A DNA stretch of 64,000 bases from Streptomyces fuscichromogenes (GCF_014645815.1 NZ_BMML01000006.1:461074-525073); one strand, 5' to 3'. Counted from the first letter of the stretch, positions 34,188 to 42,195 are shown. Made by a program: numbers and translations. Notes: generated from the letters alone by a model not told the origin.

Positions 34188-35285
34188 TCAGGGACGGACA
34201 GGCGGCGGTCCGGTCGTCGGGCCCGGCCGGAAGGCACAGCCGACGAGTGGCTCGCGCGCCTCCTCTCCGGCGACGAGCGCGGCCAGCAGCCGCACGGCCG
34301 CGGCGCCCAACTGCGGCCGGGGAATGTCGAATCCGGTCGGCACGGGCTCGCCCGCCAGATCGGAGGGCGGACTGCCGAGCAGGGCGAGGGACACCTCCGC
34401 GGGGCAGTCGAGGCCCGCCTCGCGCACGGCGGAGAGCAGGCCCCGCCAGGCCGCCCCGGTGTCGGTCTCCTCCGCGACGAAGGCCGTCACCCCTTCGTCG
34501 GTCCAGGCGCGCAGCCGTTCGGGCGTGAGCTCCCGCTGCGGATCCGCGGACCGGAAGACGGTCGCGGTCCCGACAGGCAGACCCGCCGCCTCCAGCCCTT
34601 CCAGGAAGCCGCGCTGGCGGTCCGCCGAGGCGGGCGCGTCGTCGTCCTCGCGAATGAGAACGATCCGTCGATGTCCCAACTCGGCCAGATGACCCACGAC
34701 TTCACGGGTGGCCTCGACATAGTCCGCGCCCACCCATGCCACGCCCTCCAACTCCTCCCGGCGCCCCAGGTGCACGATCGGAAAGCCGTCCTCGACCAGC
34801 CGCCTGAGCTCCGCCCGGGGTGTCTGCCGGCCCATAAAGAGACAGCCGTCGGCGAGCCGGACCCGGCTCAGGGCGTCGGGGCCCGCCGCCCCCGCGCCGC
34901 CGGTGCTCGACCCGGTGAACAGCACCAGGTCGTAGCCGAGCGCCGCCGCCTCGCACTCCACGCCGACCAGGAAGGGGTAGTACGAGTGCTGCACGTCGGT
35001 GGGGAACGTGGCGGTGAAGCTGAAGACACCGAGGAGGTTGTTACGGGCCGCGGCCAGCCGCCGGGCAGCCGGGTCGGGCACGTAGCCCAGGCTGCGGGCC
35101 GCCTCCAGGACCCGCCGGCGGGTCTCCTCGGAGATGATCCGCCCCCTGCCCCCGGGCTTCGGGGAGAGCACCAGGGACACGGTCGCCTGGGACACTCCCG
35201 CGAGCCGGGCGACCTCGGCCTGCCGTGGCCGTGCCGTACGTCCCGTCGGCGCGGGCGTACGGCCGGGCCGCTTCCTGGGTTCCAC
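34188..35285 (-). CDS. LacI-family transcriptional regulator
   Basis: 365 residues. HTH at about 21-72 with EVARLAGVSQATVSLVLS and the hinge region RRRVLEAARSLGYVPDPAARRLA, followed by a periplasmic-binding-like effector domain (LLGVFSFTAT, DGCLFMGRQTPR, GHRRIVLIREDDDAP, FVAEETDTGAAW). GTG at 35285 has GGAGAGG upstream. A perfect 14-bp inverted repeat at 35310-35343, 25 bp before the start and overlapping a -10-like TATTAT, is its probable autoregulatory operator. It heads the minus-strand catabolic cluster and most likely represses it until the inducing carbohydrate or its derivative appears. Confidence 0.92.
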   Translation of the reverse strand: MEPRKRPGRTPAPTGRTARPRQAEVARLAGVSQATVSLVLSPKPGGRGRIISEETRRRVLEAARSLGYVPDPAARRLAAARNNLLGVFSFTATFPTDVQHSYYPFLVGVECEAAALGYDLVLFTGSSTGGAGAAGPDALSRVRLADGCLFMGRQTPRAELRRLVEDGFPIVHLGRREELEGVAWVGADYVEATREVVGHLAELGHRRIVLIREDDDAPASADRQRGFLEGLEAAGLPVGTATVFRSADPQRELTPERLRAWTDEGVTAFVAEETDTGAAWRGLLSAVREAGLDCPAEVSLALLGSPPSDLAGEPVPTGFDIPRPQLGAAAVRLLAALVAGEEAREPLVGCAFRPGPTTGPPPVRP

Positions 35286-35309
35286 AGTGACCTCTCCCCG
35301 ACCTCTCCC

Positions 35310-35343
35310 CCGTTCATGCGTATGAGATAATACGCATGAACGG
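35310..35343. promoter_or_regulatory. Operator: perfect 14-bp inverted repeat at the LacI gene promoter
   Basis: CCGTTCATGCGTAT, 6-base spacer GAGATA, then the exact reverse complement. On the minus strand TATTAT (35332-35327) fits a -10 box, with TACAGT 17 bases upstream as a weak -35. A regulator bound here would block the promoter. A LacI dimer is the obvious candidate, although LacI sites are often shorter. Confidence 0.8.
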
Positions 35344-35667
35344 AGAGAGACTGTACCTCCCCGCCCGACAGGTCAAGGCCCGGGGCGGCAGCAACGCGCG
35401 ACGCAACTCGCGCTCTCAGCCTGGGAAGCGACGGCGCGCGGTGAGCCGTGCACAGGGTGAACTGGGCGTATGTGCTCCGGCTCGGCGTCCGGCAGGGCCG
35501 GGAGGCACCGCTGTCGACCGTGGTTCAGGTGTGTCGCGCATGCGTGTGCGCGGGGCCGTCGAGCCCTCGTAACGGCGTGACCTGCGGGCAGAACGCTCCC
35601 CGGGCCGCCCCGGGGTTCCCGGCCAAGCCGGCGCACCCCGGCGGCCGACGGGACGTTCCCGGTGAGC
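35344..35667. other. Non-coding region with a degenerate tRNA-Gly-derived att remnant
   Basis: No supportable gene. Bases 35405-35436 match the 3'-half tRNA-Gly segment and flanking GCGACGGCGC seen at 57.5 and 59.9 kb, and 35510-35528 match the block CGCTGT(T/C)GACCGTGGTT that follows those copies at similar spacing. It is therefore a fourth, more eroded integration scar. Confidence 0.55.
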
Positions 35668-36597
35668 TCAGAAGCAGCGTTGGTGAGGGCGGGTACGGTC
35701 GGTCCCGTGGGGCTCAAGTTGCCTGAGTTGTGCGGGGGTTCGTCGGGTTCGGCCGAGGCGTTCGGGCAGCGGTGTGCGGTGGTCGGGCAGCAGCCGCTGG
35801 GCGCGGAACGCCGACTTCAGGAAGATCCGGACGACGCGCTCGCGTCGAGGGCTCATCCAGCCGATCCGGTGGAGCCGGCAGACACGCTCGCCGGCGAGGT
35901 AGCGGGTCACGTCTCTGCCGAACTCCCGTAAGGGGGCGGGGAACCAGCGCTCGGCGAAGAAGTCCGTCATCGCGGTCGCCACCCGGCGTCCGGATTCCGT
36001 CTGCTCGTACGGCCGGGCGTCGAACTCCGCGGCGAATCGGGTCATCGCGTTCCAGTCCTCGGGAAACGCCTCGTCGGCCAGTGGGCCGGACGTGCGCTCC
36101 AGGAGGCGGAAGACCGCCTGTGCCCAGTGGTGCCAGGCGGTCTTCATCGGCTCGCTCGTGCCGGGCAGGCCCAGCGAGGTCTGCAGACGGTCGGCGAACG
36201 TGGCCAGCAGGACCAGGGGATAGACGAAGTCGTCGATGTCGTCGAGGTTGCCGGGCAGGTGCGGGGTGCGGCGGTCGACGGCCCGGTGGATACGGTTCAG
36301 CCGTTCGGCGGCCCTGCGGCCCGCCGGGCTGGACAGACCGTCCACCATCCAGGCCGTCAGGAAGTCGTTGCCGTCCTGGAAGCGTCTGTGGGGCCGCGTC
36401 TGAAGTTTCGAGGTGTGGGCCAGGGTGTCGGCCGTGTCGCTCGGCTGCATCATGCGCATGGTGCCCGGATAGATCATCATCGCGAGGCCGAACTCCGGGA
36501 CACGATGGCCGACGTAGAGCGAGATCATCCGCTCCCAGTCCTGCTCCGGGTCCAGCCGGGCCAGTTCGCGGTCCACCCACTTGTACCCACGGCGCAC
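35668..36597 (-). CDS. MpaB/latex-clearing-like oxygenase (DUF2236)
   Basis: 309 residues. Alpha-helical protein with features of the MpaB/Lcp haem b family: YKWVDRELARLDPEQDWERM at the start, GHRVPEFGLAMMIYPGT, LQTRPHRRFQDGNDFL, and DFVYPLVLLATFADRLQ. A conserved histidine in these proteins binds haem; RPHRRFQDG or WHHWAQAV are candidates. GTG at 36597 follows AGGGA nine bases upstream; the longer frame upstream lacks coding character. No signal peptide, so probably cytoplasmic. The substrate is unknown. It is separate from its neighbours, which are a relic region on one side and an att scar on the other. Confidence 0.78.
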   Translation of the reverse strand: MRRGYKWVDRELARLDPEQDWERMISLYVGHRVPEFGLAMMIYPGTMRMMQPSDTADTLAHTSKLQTRPHRRFQDGNDFLTAWMVDGLSSPAGRRAAERLNRIHRAVDRRTPHLPGNLDDIDDFVYPLVLLATFADRLQTSLGLPGTSEPMKTAWHHWAQAVFRLLERTSGPLADEAFPEDWNAMTRFAAEFDARPYEQTESGRRVATAMTDFFAERWFPAPLREFGRDVTRYLAGERVCRLHRIGWMSPRRERVVRIFLKSAFRAQRLLPDHRTPLPERLGRTRRTPAQLRQLEPHGTDRTRPHQRCF

Positions 36598-36951
36598 TGT
36601 CGGTTCCCTCTGTCTCGGAGCCACCCGCGAGCTCACCCCGGCCCCTGCCGGAACATGGCGCCGTGCCCGCACGGCGGGCCACGGCGCGCGGCCCCCGCGA
36701 GAAGAGGACGCGCGCCTCTCCGCTTTCCGATGCGATCGCCGCGTATGACCTGCGTCACGCGTCACCGGACGCCAAACGCCCCCCGATGCACCACAGTTGG
36801 CGACGTACGACGCGCAAGCGCCCGCCGTGCTGACGCCTTTCGAACGGACGACGGCCGGTGGGCGCCGAGGCCGCCCGGAAGGAAACCTGAGCGAGCGCGC
36901 GATATCCGGAGATGACGACCACCGTGCGGCGACGGGATCCGAACGCGGTGT

Positions 36952-37215
36952 GCGGCGGCTGATCGCCGACCGGTACCGGCCCTACGAGATCCTCGGCGGA
37001 GGCGGCATGGGCACGGTCTGGCGCGCACGACCAGCTGCTGGACCCTCCGGTCGCCGCCGGGCAACCGCACGTCCTCACCGCCGGCGACGAGGGGCACCGC
37101 ACACGGCCGCGCCGGGCGGTCCGTGAGGCCCGTGCCGTCGCCCGGGTGCCGCACCCGCATGCGGTCGGCGTCCACGGCCTTGTGCTGGGGCGCCGCCACG
37201 AAGAAGAGGTTCATC
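36952..37215 (+). pseudogene. Frameshifted N-terminal fragment of a Ser/Thr protein kinase
   Basis: Frame one reads RRLIADRYRPYEILGGGGMGTVWRA, the glycine-rich ATP loop of a Hanks-type kinase. Near 37023 one base is lost and the kinase continues in another frame: HDQLLDPPVAAGQPHVLTAG, AVREARAVARVPHPHAVGVHG. The invariant lysine position has become Ala (VAAGQ for VAVKQ). Nothing resembling the catalytic loop follows. It is a decayed kinase gene, about 90 codons of which survive. Confidence 0.75.
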
Positions 37216-37288
37216 GGCGGCCCGTCCGACCCGCCCGTCGTCACCTACCGCCCGTCGCTGAACCGGCGGTCCTGACCTGCCGGCTCGG

Positions 37289-37846
37289 TCATCCCGCAAG
37301 GACCGCCCTCGCGGAAGCGGGCCCCAGCAGATCCAGGGCTTCCAGGCCCGGGGGTTCCGCCTCTGTCGCCACCGCGACGACGACTCGGGATCCCACCGGA
37401 GGGGACGCGGCGCTCACGAGGTGCACGTCCTCCCCGTCCTGTCCCGTCTGCTGCATCAGGTTCACGGCCCAGCACGGTCCTTCCAGCCGTACGAGTTCCG
37501 TGACGCTCGCACCGGAGAACGACAGGATCTCCCGCTCCCCCACCTCGTGCAGCACACCGTCGACGCGCAGGGAGACCGCGCCCGCGACGGGCGAGAACTC
37601 CCGGCGCACACCAGGAAGCGGCGAGAACGGGCCGGCAGCGGTGAGCCGTGCGACGCTCAGCCGCCACGGCGCGGTCTCGGGGTCCAACCGCACACCGGCC
37701 GAAAAGGAGACGAACTCCGAGGTCTCACCTGCCCCGTTCGCCCACGGGAGCGGCGAGACGTCCCGGAAGCGCCGAACGGTTCGCAGGGCAGCACCTCCGC
37801 CGCCGGCAACCGCCCGGACGACCAGCAGCCGATGCTCTCCGTCCAT
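37289..37846 (-). CDS. HutD/Ves-family protein
   Basis: 185 residues, normal length for HutD. The family motif SPLPWANGAGETSEF is present near the N-terminus, followed by WRLSVARLTAAGPFSPLPG, VRREFSPVAGAVSLRVDG and a C-terminal double-stranded beta-helix (cupin-like). HutD is linked with histidine utilisation, where it may limit formiminoglutamate build-up; here no hut genes are adjacent. ATG at 37846 is favoured because coding conservation begins there; ATG 37870 is an in-frame alternative. Probably a stand-alone metabolic modulator. Confidence 0.85.
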   Translation of the reverse strand: MDGEHRLLVVRAVAGGGGAALRTVRRFRDVSPLPWANGAGETSEFVSFSAGVRLDPETAPWRLSVARLTAAGPFSPLPGVRREFSPVAGAVSLRVDGVLHEVGEREILSFSGASVTELVRLEGPCWAVNLMQQTGQDGEDVHLVSAASPPVGSRVVVAVATEAEPPGLEALDLLGPASARAVLAG

Positions 37847-38370
37847 TCCCCCAGCGTCCCACACCCGCATCAGCGTGGCGCAGGCAGCGGCAGACGTCCG
37901 CGAGCCGCCCGAAGGACGGTGACCGCCGGCGGCCTGCCGGCTCTTCTGTGATCAAGTGCGACGCGGTGACCTGTGCGCATCCGACGAGGAGATCCGTCAG
38001 GAGACGCGACCGGCCGCAGCGGCGGCGATGCCGCGCCTGCGGACCGGCGCCGTCCAACAGACCTGACATGGCCCGCCTCGTCCTGCCCGACGGGCGGTCC
38101 GGGGCGAGCTGCCGGAACGTCGTCGGCCTTCAGAGTGCTCGGCGCGACCGCACCCACGCCCGCCGGACCAGCGGTGCCCCTTGGACGACGGTCCCCACGC
38201 CACCCTCGCCGCGCGCACGCGGCGTGCGGGGGCACGGCCGGGCCGCGCCGGATCTCGCCGGGCATCCTCACGGCGGCAACCGGGCAGAGCGGGCCATGCC
38301 GTCTCGTGCGGCTCGCGGCTTCTTGCCGAACCGGCGGACGGCACCTGAATCGCCGTGACCCCGGAAATCG
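37847..38370. other. 524-bp region without a supportable gene
   Basis: Open frames here are arginine- and proline-rich on all strands, as expected of GC-rich non-coding DNA, and none has a ribosome site with recognisable domains. No repeat or strong hairpin was noticed. Confidence 0.5.
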
Positions 38371-38658
38371 TCACCAACCGAGCGCGTCCTCGTCGGCCCA
38401 CGCGTCCCGGGGCCGCTCCGCCGGGGGCGCGTCGTGGCAGGTGAAACCTAGCCGCGTCAGGGCGCGACGCATCTCGAACGACGTGAAGTCCCGACGGTTC
38501 TGCCTGGTGATCACTTCCCCGACCTGCATCACGGGGTAGAGCCGACCCTCGACGGTCACGGACACGCCGGTGACGGGTTCGGGGGTGATGCCGTCCATCG
38601 ACTGCTCGACCTCGCTCTTGGTCAGGTCGAAGGGGAAACGGGCGATGACACAGCGCAT
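38371..38658 (-). CDS. SCO5918-like small conserved protein
   Basis: 95 residues: MRCVIARFPFDLTKSEVEQS at the start, then EPVTGVSVTVEGRLYPVMQVG and VITRQNRRDFTSFEMRRALTRLG. It resembles a short protein conserved across Streptomyces next to cold-shock and DEAD-box helicase genes. ATG at 38658 has a GGAGG site six bases upstream. The function is unknown; residues such as RLYPVMQVGEVITRQ suggest a compact alpha-beta fold. It lies 62 bp downstream of the CBS gene on the same strand and near the cold-shock gene, in keeping with its usual neighbourhood. Confidence 0.82.
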   Translation of the reverse strand: MRCVIARFPFDLTKSEVEQSMDGITPEPVTGVSVTVEGRLYPVMQVGEVITRQNRRDFTSFEMRRALTRLGFTCHDAPPAERPRDAWADEDALGW

Positions 38659-38720
38659 GAATGCCTCCGCAGAGATGAGGGAACGCCGGGGAACGACTCC
38701 GGGACGGCCGGACAGGGCGG

Positions 38721-39185
38721 TCAGGGGGTCAGCGCGAGAACGCCCAGGGCGTAGCCGTGGTCGTCGACCACGGGGGAGACGTTCAGTATCCGTACCCGCA
38801 TGGCCGCTTCCGCGTCGCCGAGTGCGGCCGTCGACGCGGTGAACGGTCCGCGGTCGAGCGGGATGTCCCGCAGCCGGGTCCGGTCGCTGAACCACGAGCC
38901 GCCGCGGTGCGCCGTGAGCTGGGCCTGGGTGACCAGTCCCGCGCACCGCCCGTCCTCGTCCTGGAGGAGCAGGTGCGGGACGCGAGCCCCGATGAGCACG
39001 GACAGGGCCACGTCGACCGCCATGTGGTCGTCGACCTGCGGCCCGGGGGCGTACAGCATGGCGTCGCGGGCGGTCAGTCCGGTGCCGTCGGTCCTGCCGG
39101 ACCGGTGTGCCCGGGGCGGAGCCGGCGGAATCGGTGTCATCGGCGTGCTCAGCGTACTCGGCGTACTCGGCGTACTCGGCGTCAA
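38721..39185 (-). CDS. CBS-domain pair protein
   Basis: About 154 residues. A Thr/Pro/Ser-rich N-terminus (TPSTPSTPSTLSTPMTP) precedes two CBS motifs: TARDAMLYAPGPQVDDHMAV, GARVPHLLLQDEDGRCAGLV and FTASTAALGDAEAAMRVRI, ILNVSPVVDDHGYALGVLAL. CBS pairs bind adenine nucleotides and act as energy or stress sensors. TTG at 39185 is preferred since GAGGAG lies about seven bases upstream; ATG at 39140 lacks a ribosome site. Three 9-bp repeats encode the TPS stretch. Its neighbours are a conserved small protein and the cold-shock region. Confidence 0.75.
   Translation of the reverse strand: MTPSTPSTPSTLSTPMTPIPPAPPRAHRSGRTDGTGLTARDAMLYAPGPQVDDHMAVDVALSVLIGARVPHLLLQDEDGRCAGLVTQAQLTAHRGGSWFSDRTRLRDIPLDRGPFTASTAALGDAEAAMRVRILNVSPVVDDHGYALGVLALTP
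39152..39178. repeat. Three tandem 9-bp repeats (GCGTACTCG) in the CBS gene
   Basis: Exact triplicate of GCGTACTCG, preceded by a degenerate unit, encoding repeated Thr-Pro-Ser at the N-terminus of the CBS protein. Copy number may vary without changing frame. Confidence 0.85.
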
Positions 39186-39425
39186 GGGCTTCTCCTCTTC
39201 GTCGGGGCGGGCAGGAAGACGGCGTCCCGGCCTGGCCACCGGGAGCGGGGCCGCGTTCCCCGTGGCCGGACTATGTGGTCGGCCCGGCGGCGGAGCGCGG
39301 CCAGCAGCCGTACGGGCATGTCCAGCTCGGCGAACGCCGCTACCGCGGGCAGCGGCTCCGTCAGGGTGACGGGCGGAGAGAACTCCTGTCGCCGTGCGGT
39401 GGGGTTCGCTCCCTGAGGACTCCTG
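39186..39425 (-). pseudogene. Stub of a DEAD-box RNA helicase
   Basis: On the minus strand one frame reads RRQEFSPPVTLTEPLPAVAA followed by FAELDMPVRLLAAL, matching the linker and Q-motif start of Streptomyces DEAD-box helicases that sit beside cold-shock genes, and then GRDAV-like residues. The PFPIQ motif, Walker A, DEAD and SAT motifs are missing, so the gene has lost almost all of its body, probably by internal deletion. It lies between the cold-shock gene and the CBS gene, where an intact helicase is expected. Confidence 0.55.
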
Positions 39426-39642
39426 CGCCCGGTGCCCGGACGAGGGCCCTGGTGGCCCGTCTCCTGCTTGCGGAAACGACTTCCTCGCGTCAAGCCTGTC
39501 GAGTGCGGGGCACCTTCCTCGATACGGCGTGTCGAGGAATTCCGTCCGACGGCGGGCGGCCGCACGAGGAATCACAAGAATGAGCCGAAGAAAAACGGAA
39601 CGCCGGGCCTCTCTCGATACCGAAGCCGGAACTGTCATCAAT

Positions 39643-39687
39643 CCGGAGACCCGGAGATCCCGGAGACCCGTAGATCCCGGAGACTCG
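39643..39687. repeat. 17-bp tandem repeat (about 2.6 copies)
   Basis: CCGGAGACCCGGAGATC at 39643-39659, a one-mismatch copy at 39660-39676, and a partial third copy. A further related GGAGACC occurs near 39706. It lies in the non-coding stretch downstream of the cold-shock gene, between its terminator and the helicase stub. Confidence 0.8.
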
Positions 39688-39755
39688 AATATTTCAGAAA
39701 ACCCGGAGACCTCGGAAATCCGATATCCAGGTGTCGGGGTGTACGGGTAACGCAA

Positions 39756-39794
39756 TGGCTGGGGCCCGCACCCCAGGAGCGCGGGCCCCAGCCA
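39756..39794 (-). terminator. Terminator of the cold-shock gene, 14-bp perfect stem
   Basis: TGGCTGGGGCCCGC and its exact reverse complement flank an 11-base loop, starting 42 bp after the cold-shock stop codon. No T-tract follows on the minus strand, as is common in this group. Confidence 0.85.
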
Positions 39795-39801
39795 CATGAT
39801 G

Positions 39802-39820
39802 CGCGAGCCACTGGCTCGCG
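39802..39820 (-). terminator. Second hairpin just after the cold-shock gene
   Basis: CGCGAGCCA-C-TGGCTCGCG, a perfect 9-bp palindromic hairpin, lies between the cold-shock stop and the larger terminator, giving tandem terminators. Confidence 0.65.
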
Positions 39821-39836
39821 ACGCTACGCGTCAGTC

Positions 39837-40043
39837 TCAGGCAGCGACGATGTTCTCGGCCTGCGGACCCTTCGGGCCCTGCGTGACGTCGAAGCTGACC
39901 TTCTGGCCTTCCTGAAGCTCGCGGAAACCGCCGTTGCTGATGATGCTCGAGTAGTGAGCGAACACGTCAGCGCCACCGCCGTCCTGCGCGATGAAGCCGA
40001 AGCCCTTTTCCGCGTTGAACCACTTCACGGTGCCAGATGCCAT
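39837..40043 (-). CDS. cspA: Cold-shock protein (CspA family)
   Basis: 68 residues, a complete OB-fold cold-shock domain. RNA-binding motifs RNP1 (KGFGFI) and RNP2 (VFAHYS) are intact, with GTVKWFNAEKGFG at the start and the usual QGPKGPQAENI end. It binds single-stranded RNA and acts as an RNA chaperone. ATG at 40043 follows AAGGGAGAT-type sequence. It has a long leader (40044 to about 40190) with a U-rich element when transcribed, as in cold-inducible csp mRNAs, and tandem terminators downstream. Neighbouring relic of a DEAD-box helicase matches the usual partnership. Confidence 0.95.
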   Translation of the reverse strand: MASGTVKWFNAEKGFGFIAQDGGGADVFAHYSSIISNGGFRELQEGQKVSFDVTQGPKGPQAENIVAA

Positions 40044-40200
40044 ATTGAATCTCCCTTGGGGGGCAGTGCCGGACCTGCACTTTGCGGGGCCGGGTCGCCG
40101 CGATGATCACCCCTCCGGAAAGATCCGGAAAGCTATGCAAAGAAAAAACCTCTGGCAACCAAAACTGCAACGCCTATTACGTTAACACAGTCCGAGAGGA
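40044..40200 (-). promoter_or_regulatory. Probable long 5' leader and promoter of the cold-shock gene
   Basis: The sequence upstream of the cold-shock gene is markedly AT-rich compared with its surroundings. On the minus strand it contains GTTAACGTAATAGG, which includes a -10-like element near 40180, and a GGTTTTTTCTTTGC tract around 40140-40150. A structured cold-responsive leader is plausible but was not folded. Confidence 0.45.
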
Positions 40201-40271
40201 ACCGGCCATGCACATTCGCGTTCACCCGTGATTCTCATCCCGCCGGAACCGGTATTCCTGCACCGGCGGAA

Positions 40272-40610
40272 CTAGATATTGGCGTCGCCCTCGTCCAGCT
40301 TCCGGCGTATTTCACGGTTGAGGCGGAGGGCGTCGTCCAGCTGGTCCTCGAGAGAGATGATGCGACAGGCGGCCTCGACGGGGGTGCCCTGACCGACCAG
40401 CTCGCGGGCGCGGGCAGCGACGAGCAGCTGGCGGCGGGAGTAGCGGCGGTGACCGCCTTCCGAGCGCAGCGGGGTGATCAGCCCGGCCTCACCGACGGCC
40501 CTCAGGAAGGCGGGGGTGGTGCCGAGCACGTCGGCGGCCCGGCCCATGGTGTAGGCGGGGTAGTCGTCATCGTCGAGGTTGCCGACGACAGGGTCGTTCT
40601 CGGCGGGCAT
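40272..40610 (-). CDS. MerR-like winged-helix regulator
   Basis: 112 residues. Acidic N-terminus (GNLDDDDYPAYTMG), then a MerR-type DNA-binding domain: YTMGRAADVLGTTPAFLRAV, GLITPLRSEGGHRRYSRRQL, and a C-terminal helix with LEDQLDDALRLNREI. It lacks a metal- or drug-binding extension, resembling the short streptomycete MerR-like proteins tied to stress and development. ATG at 40610 has GAAGG closely upstream. It is upstream of and co-directional with the cold-shock gene, separated by the leader; a regulatory link is possible. Confidence 0.85.
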   Translation of the reverse strand: MPAENDPVVGNLDDDDYPAYTMGRAADVLGTTPAFLRAVGEAGLITPLRSEGGHRRYSRRQLLVAARARELVGQGTPVEAACRIISLEDQLDDALRLNREIRRKLDEGDANI

Positions 40611-40751
40611 GACACCTTCGTTCCGGGAGCGCTGCGAGTGACCCAGTTGTGCGTGGCACCCGTGCTCCGAAGGAATCAGCACCATCTGCGTCGTGCCACA
40701 ACCCTATCTGCGGCGGGCACTGACATGTGGCCTCGCCGTGGCAGATCTCCT

Positions 40752-41210
40752 TCAGGGCCCACTCGACACCGCCGTCGCCCCGGCCCTCCGTCCCTCCCAG
40801 GCCTCCTGTGCGTTCGCGTAGGCGGGGAAGCGGCGGAGCATGCCGGTGCAGCGGAAGACCAGGCCGATCGTGTGGTTGTCGTGGACGATGCGGATCCAGC
40901 CGCCCCGGGCGTGGCAGTCGGCCCACGCCTCGCACAGCGGCCGCAGAATGCTGCAGTCGGCGAAGGTGACCGCGCTCAGGTCCACGATGATCAGAAGCCG
41001 TCCGGGCCGGGCCGCGCGGACCTTGGCCAGGGCGCTGACCAGTGGTGCGACGGTCTGCGCGTCCAGTTCACCGTACGCGCGGACGATGCGGCACTCCTCG
41101 AAGAGCGCGTGCGCTTCGCCCTGGGCGGCCGACGGATCGCGCAGTGCGGGGCACAGAGGCGAGACGGCGGCCTGCCCCGCCGGGGCTTCCACCCGGGGCG
41201 CGGCCCTCAT
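40752..41210 (-). CDS. STAS-domain anti-anti-sigma-like protein
   Basis: 152 residues. Residues about 40-140 form a STAS domain: CRIVRAYGELDAQTVAPLVS, LLIIVDLSAVTFADCSILRP, with Ser in the DCS position equivalent to the phosphorylated serine of SpoIIAA-type antagonists, and GGWIRIVHDNHTIGLVFRCT. It likely binds an anti-sigma kinase to free a stress sigma factor. ATG at 41210 overlaps the DUF5994 stop (ATGA). The pairing with DUF5994 and the presence of another RsbW/SpoIIE protein in the window fit a partner-switching network. Confidence 0.85.
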   Translation of the reverse strand: MRAAPRVEAPAGQAAVSPLCPALRDPSAAQGEAHALFEECRIVRAYGELDAQTVAPLVSALAKVRAARPGRLLIIVDLSAVTFADCSILRPLCEAWADCHARGGWIRIVHDNHTIGLVFRCTGMLRRFPAYANAQEAWEGRRAGATAVSSGP

Positions 41211-41701
41211 CCGGTCTTCCCAGCCGTGCCTCCGAGGCGGCCGGTGCGGGCGAGCTCCAGCATCCGCACGGCGGTCAGCGGGCTCTCGGGGTCGTCGACC
41301 GCGGCCAGCAGCCGGGCGGCCGTTCCCACGGACTCGTCGGGCGGGACCACCAGGAGCACCCAGCGTCCCACGGTGCCGCAGTCCAGGGTGATGACATGCG
41401 CCTCGTCCGCGGGACCAGCCGACTGCACGGTGATCGCCCGGCCGGGCGCCATGACCGCGTGCGGGGCGCCGGGCCATTCGGCGGGGTCGACGGTGACCCG
41501 TACCTCGGCGTCCACGTCCGGTTCCAACGCGACTACGAGCGCGGGCAGTTCGAGTTCCAGGGCGTCGCAACGAGGCCACCAGGCCCCGTCCAGCGGCCCG
41601 TGACTGATGTCCCGGGCGACCGTCAGGCGAGGCAGGGGCATGCGATACGTGTGCGCGTCGGCCGCGGACGCACCTGTGCCCCGCGTTCTGCTCGTTCCCA
41701 T
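41207..41701 (-). CDS. DUF5994-family protein
   Basis: 164 residues. The family core DGAWWPRCDALELELPALV is followed by VRVTVDPAEWPGAPHAVMAPG, and VITLDCGTVGRWVLLVVPPDES near the end. No catalytic motif; probably a small beta-rich cytosolic protein. ATG at 41701 and an ATGA overlap with the STAS gene indicate co-translation, so a role in the same partner-switching or osmotic response is plausible. A shorter paralogue is encoded on the plus strand at 43.98 kb. Confidence 0.8.
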   Translation of the reverse strand: MGTSRTRGTGASAADAHTYRMPLPRLTVARDISHGPLDGAWWPRCDALELELPALVVALEPDVDAEVRVTVDPAEWPGAPHAVMAPGRAITVQSAGPADEAHVITLDCGTVGRWVLLVVPPDESVGTAARLLAAVDDPESPLTAVRMLELARTGRLGGTAGKTG

Positions 41702-41806
41702 CGTGCGGTCCCGTCCCGGGCGCCATGGGAACGGCCGCCCGTCGCGTCACTCGCCGGGAACGGCACCGCCGACCGCGCTGCGCGAAAAGCTCTCGGTGTG
41801 GCCAGG

Positions 41807-42195
41807 CTACTCCGGATCACGGAGAAGCGGACGGGGCCGGGCCTCCTGCTGTCGTGTCTCCCGCTGCTCCACCAGGCGGATGCCCTCGCGTGTCGGCGGC
41901 ACGGCGACCGGGGTCCGGTGCGAGGCCGGTTCCACCGTGATCAGGCCCTCGTCGGCCAGGTGGACGCAGGCGGCGGGGAGGCCTCACCGGGCAGCCCCGA
42001 CTCGGCGCGGAGCTCCGATCCGCCGGCCCCGGGGCGGTCGTGCTCCACAGCCCCGTACAGGGATCGCAGGACCGCCTTCCGGTTGTTCTCGCGTGCGCGC
42101 GGTTTTTCGTCATGTCTGTCGTTCTCCGGGGTGTCGACGGCCGCGTGGGGACGGCCGGGACGGCGGACCCTCCTGGCCGCACGGACCCGGGTCAC
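41807..42195 (-). pseudogene. Frameshifted small winged-helix regulator
   Basis: From GTG 42195 one frame reads RENNRKAVLRSLYGAVEHDR, GSELRAESGLPGEA and then stops at 41941. The other frame continues the expected wing and helix: VHLADEGLITVEPASHR and TREGIRLVEQRETRQQE, ending TAG at 41807. The switch lies near 41975. The GTG start overlaps the preceding stop as GTGA, so this was once the second gene of a coupled pair. Either a true lesion or a sequence error would explain it. Confidence 0.55.

Noticed and set aside
39643..39720. CRISPR-like array
   Set aside because: The 17-bp units are contiguous without spacers, and no cas genes are nearby.
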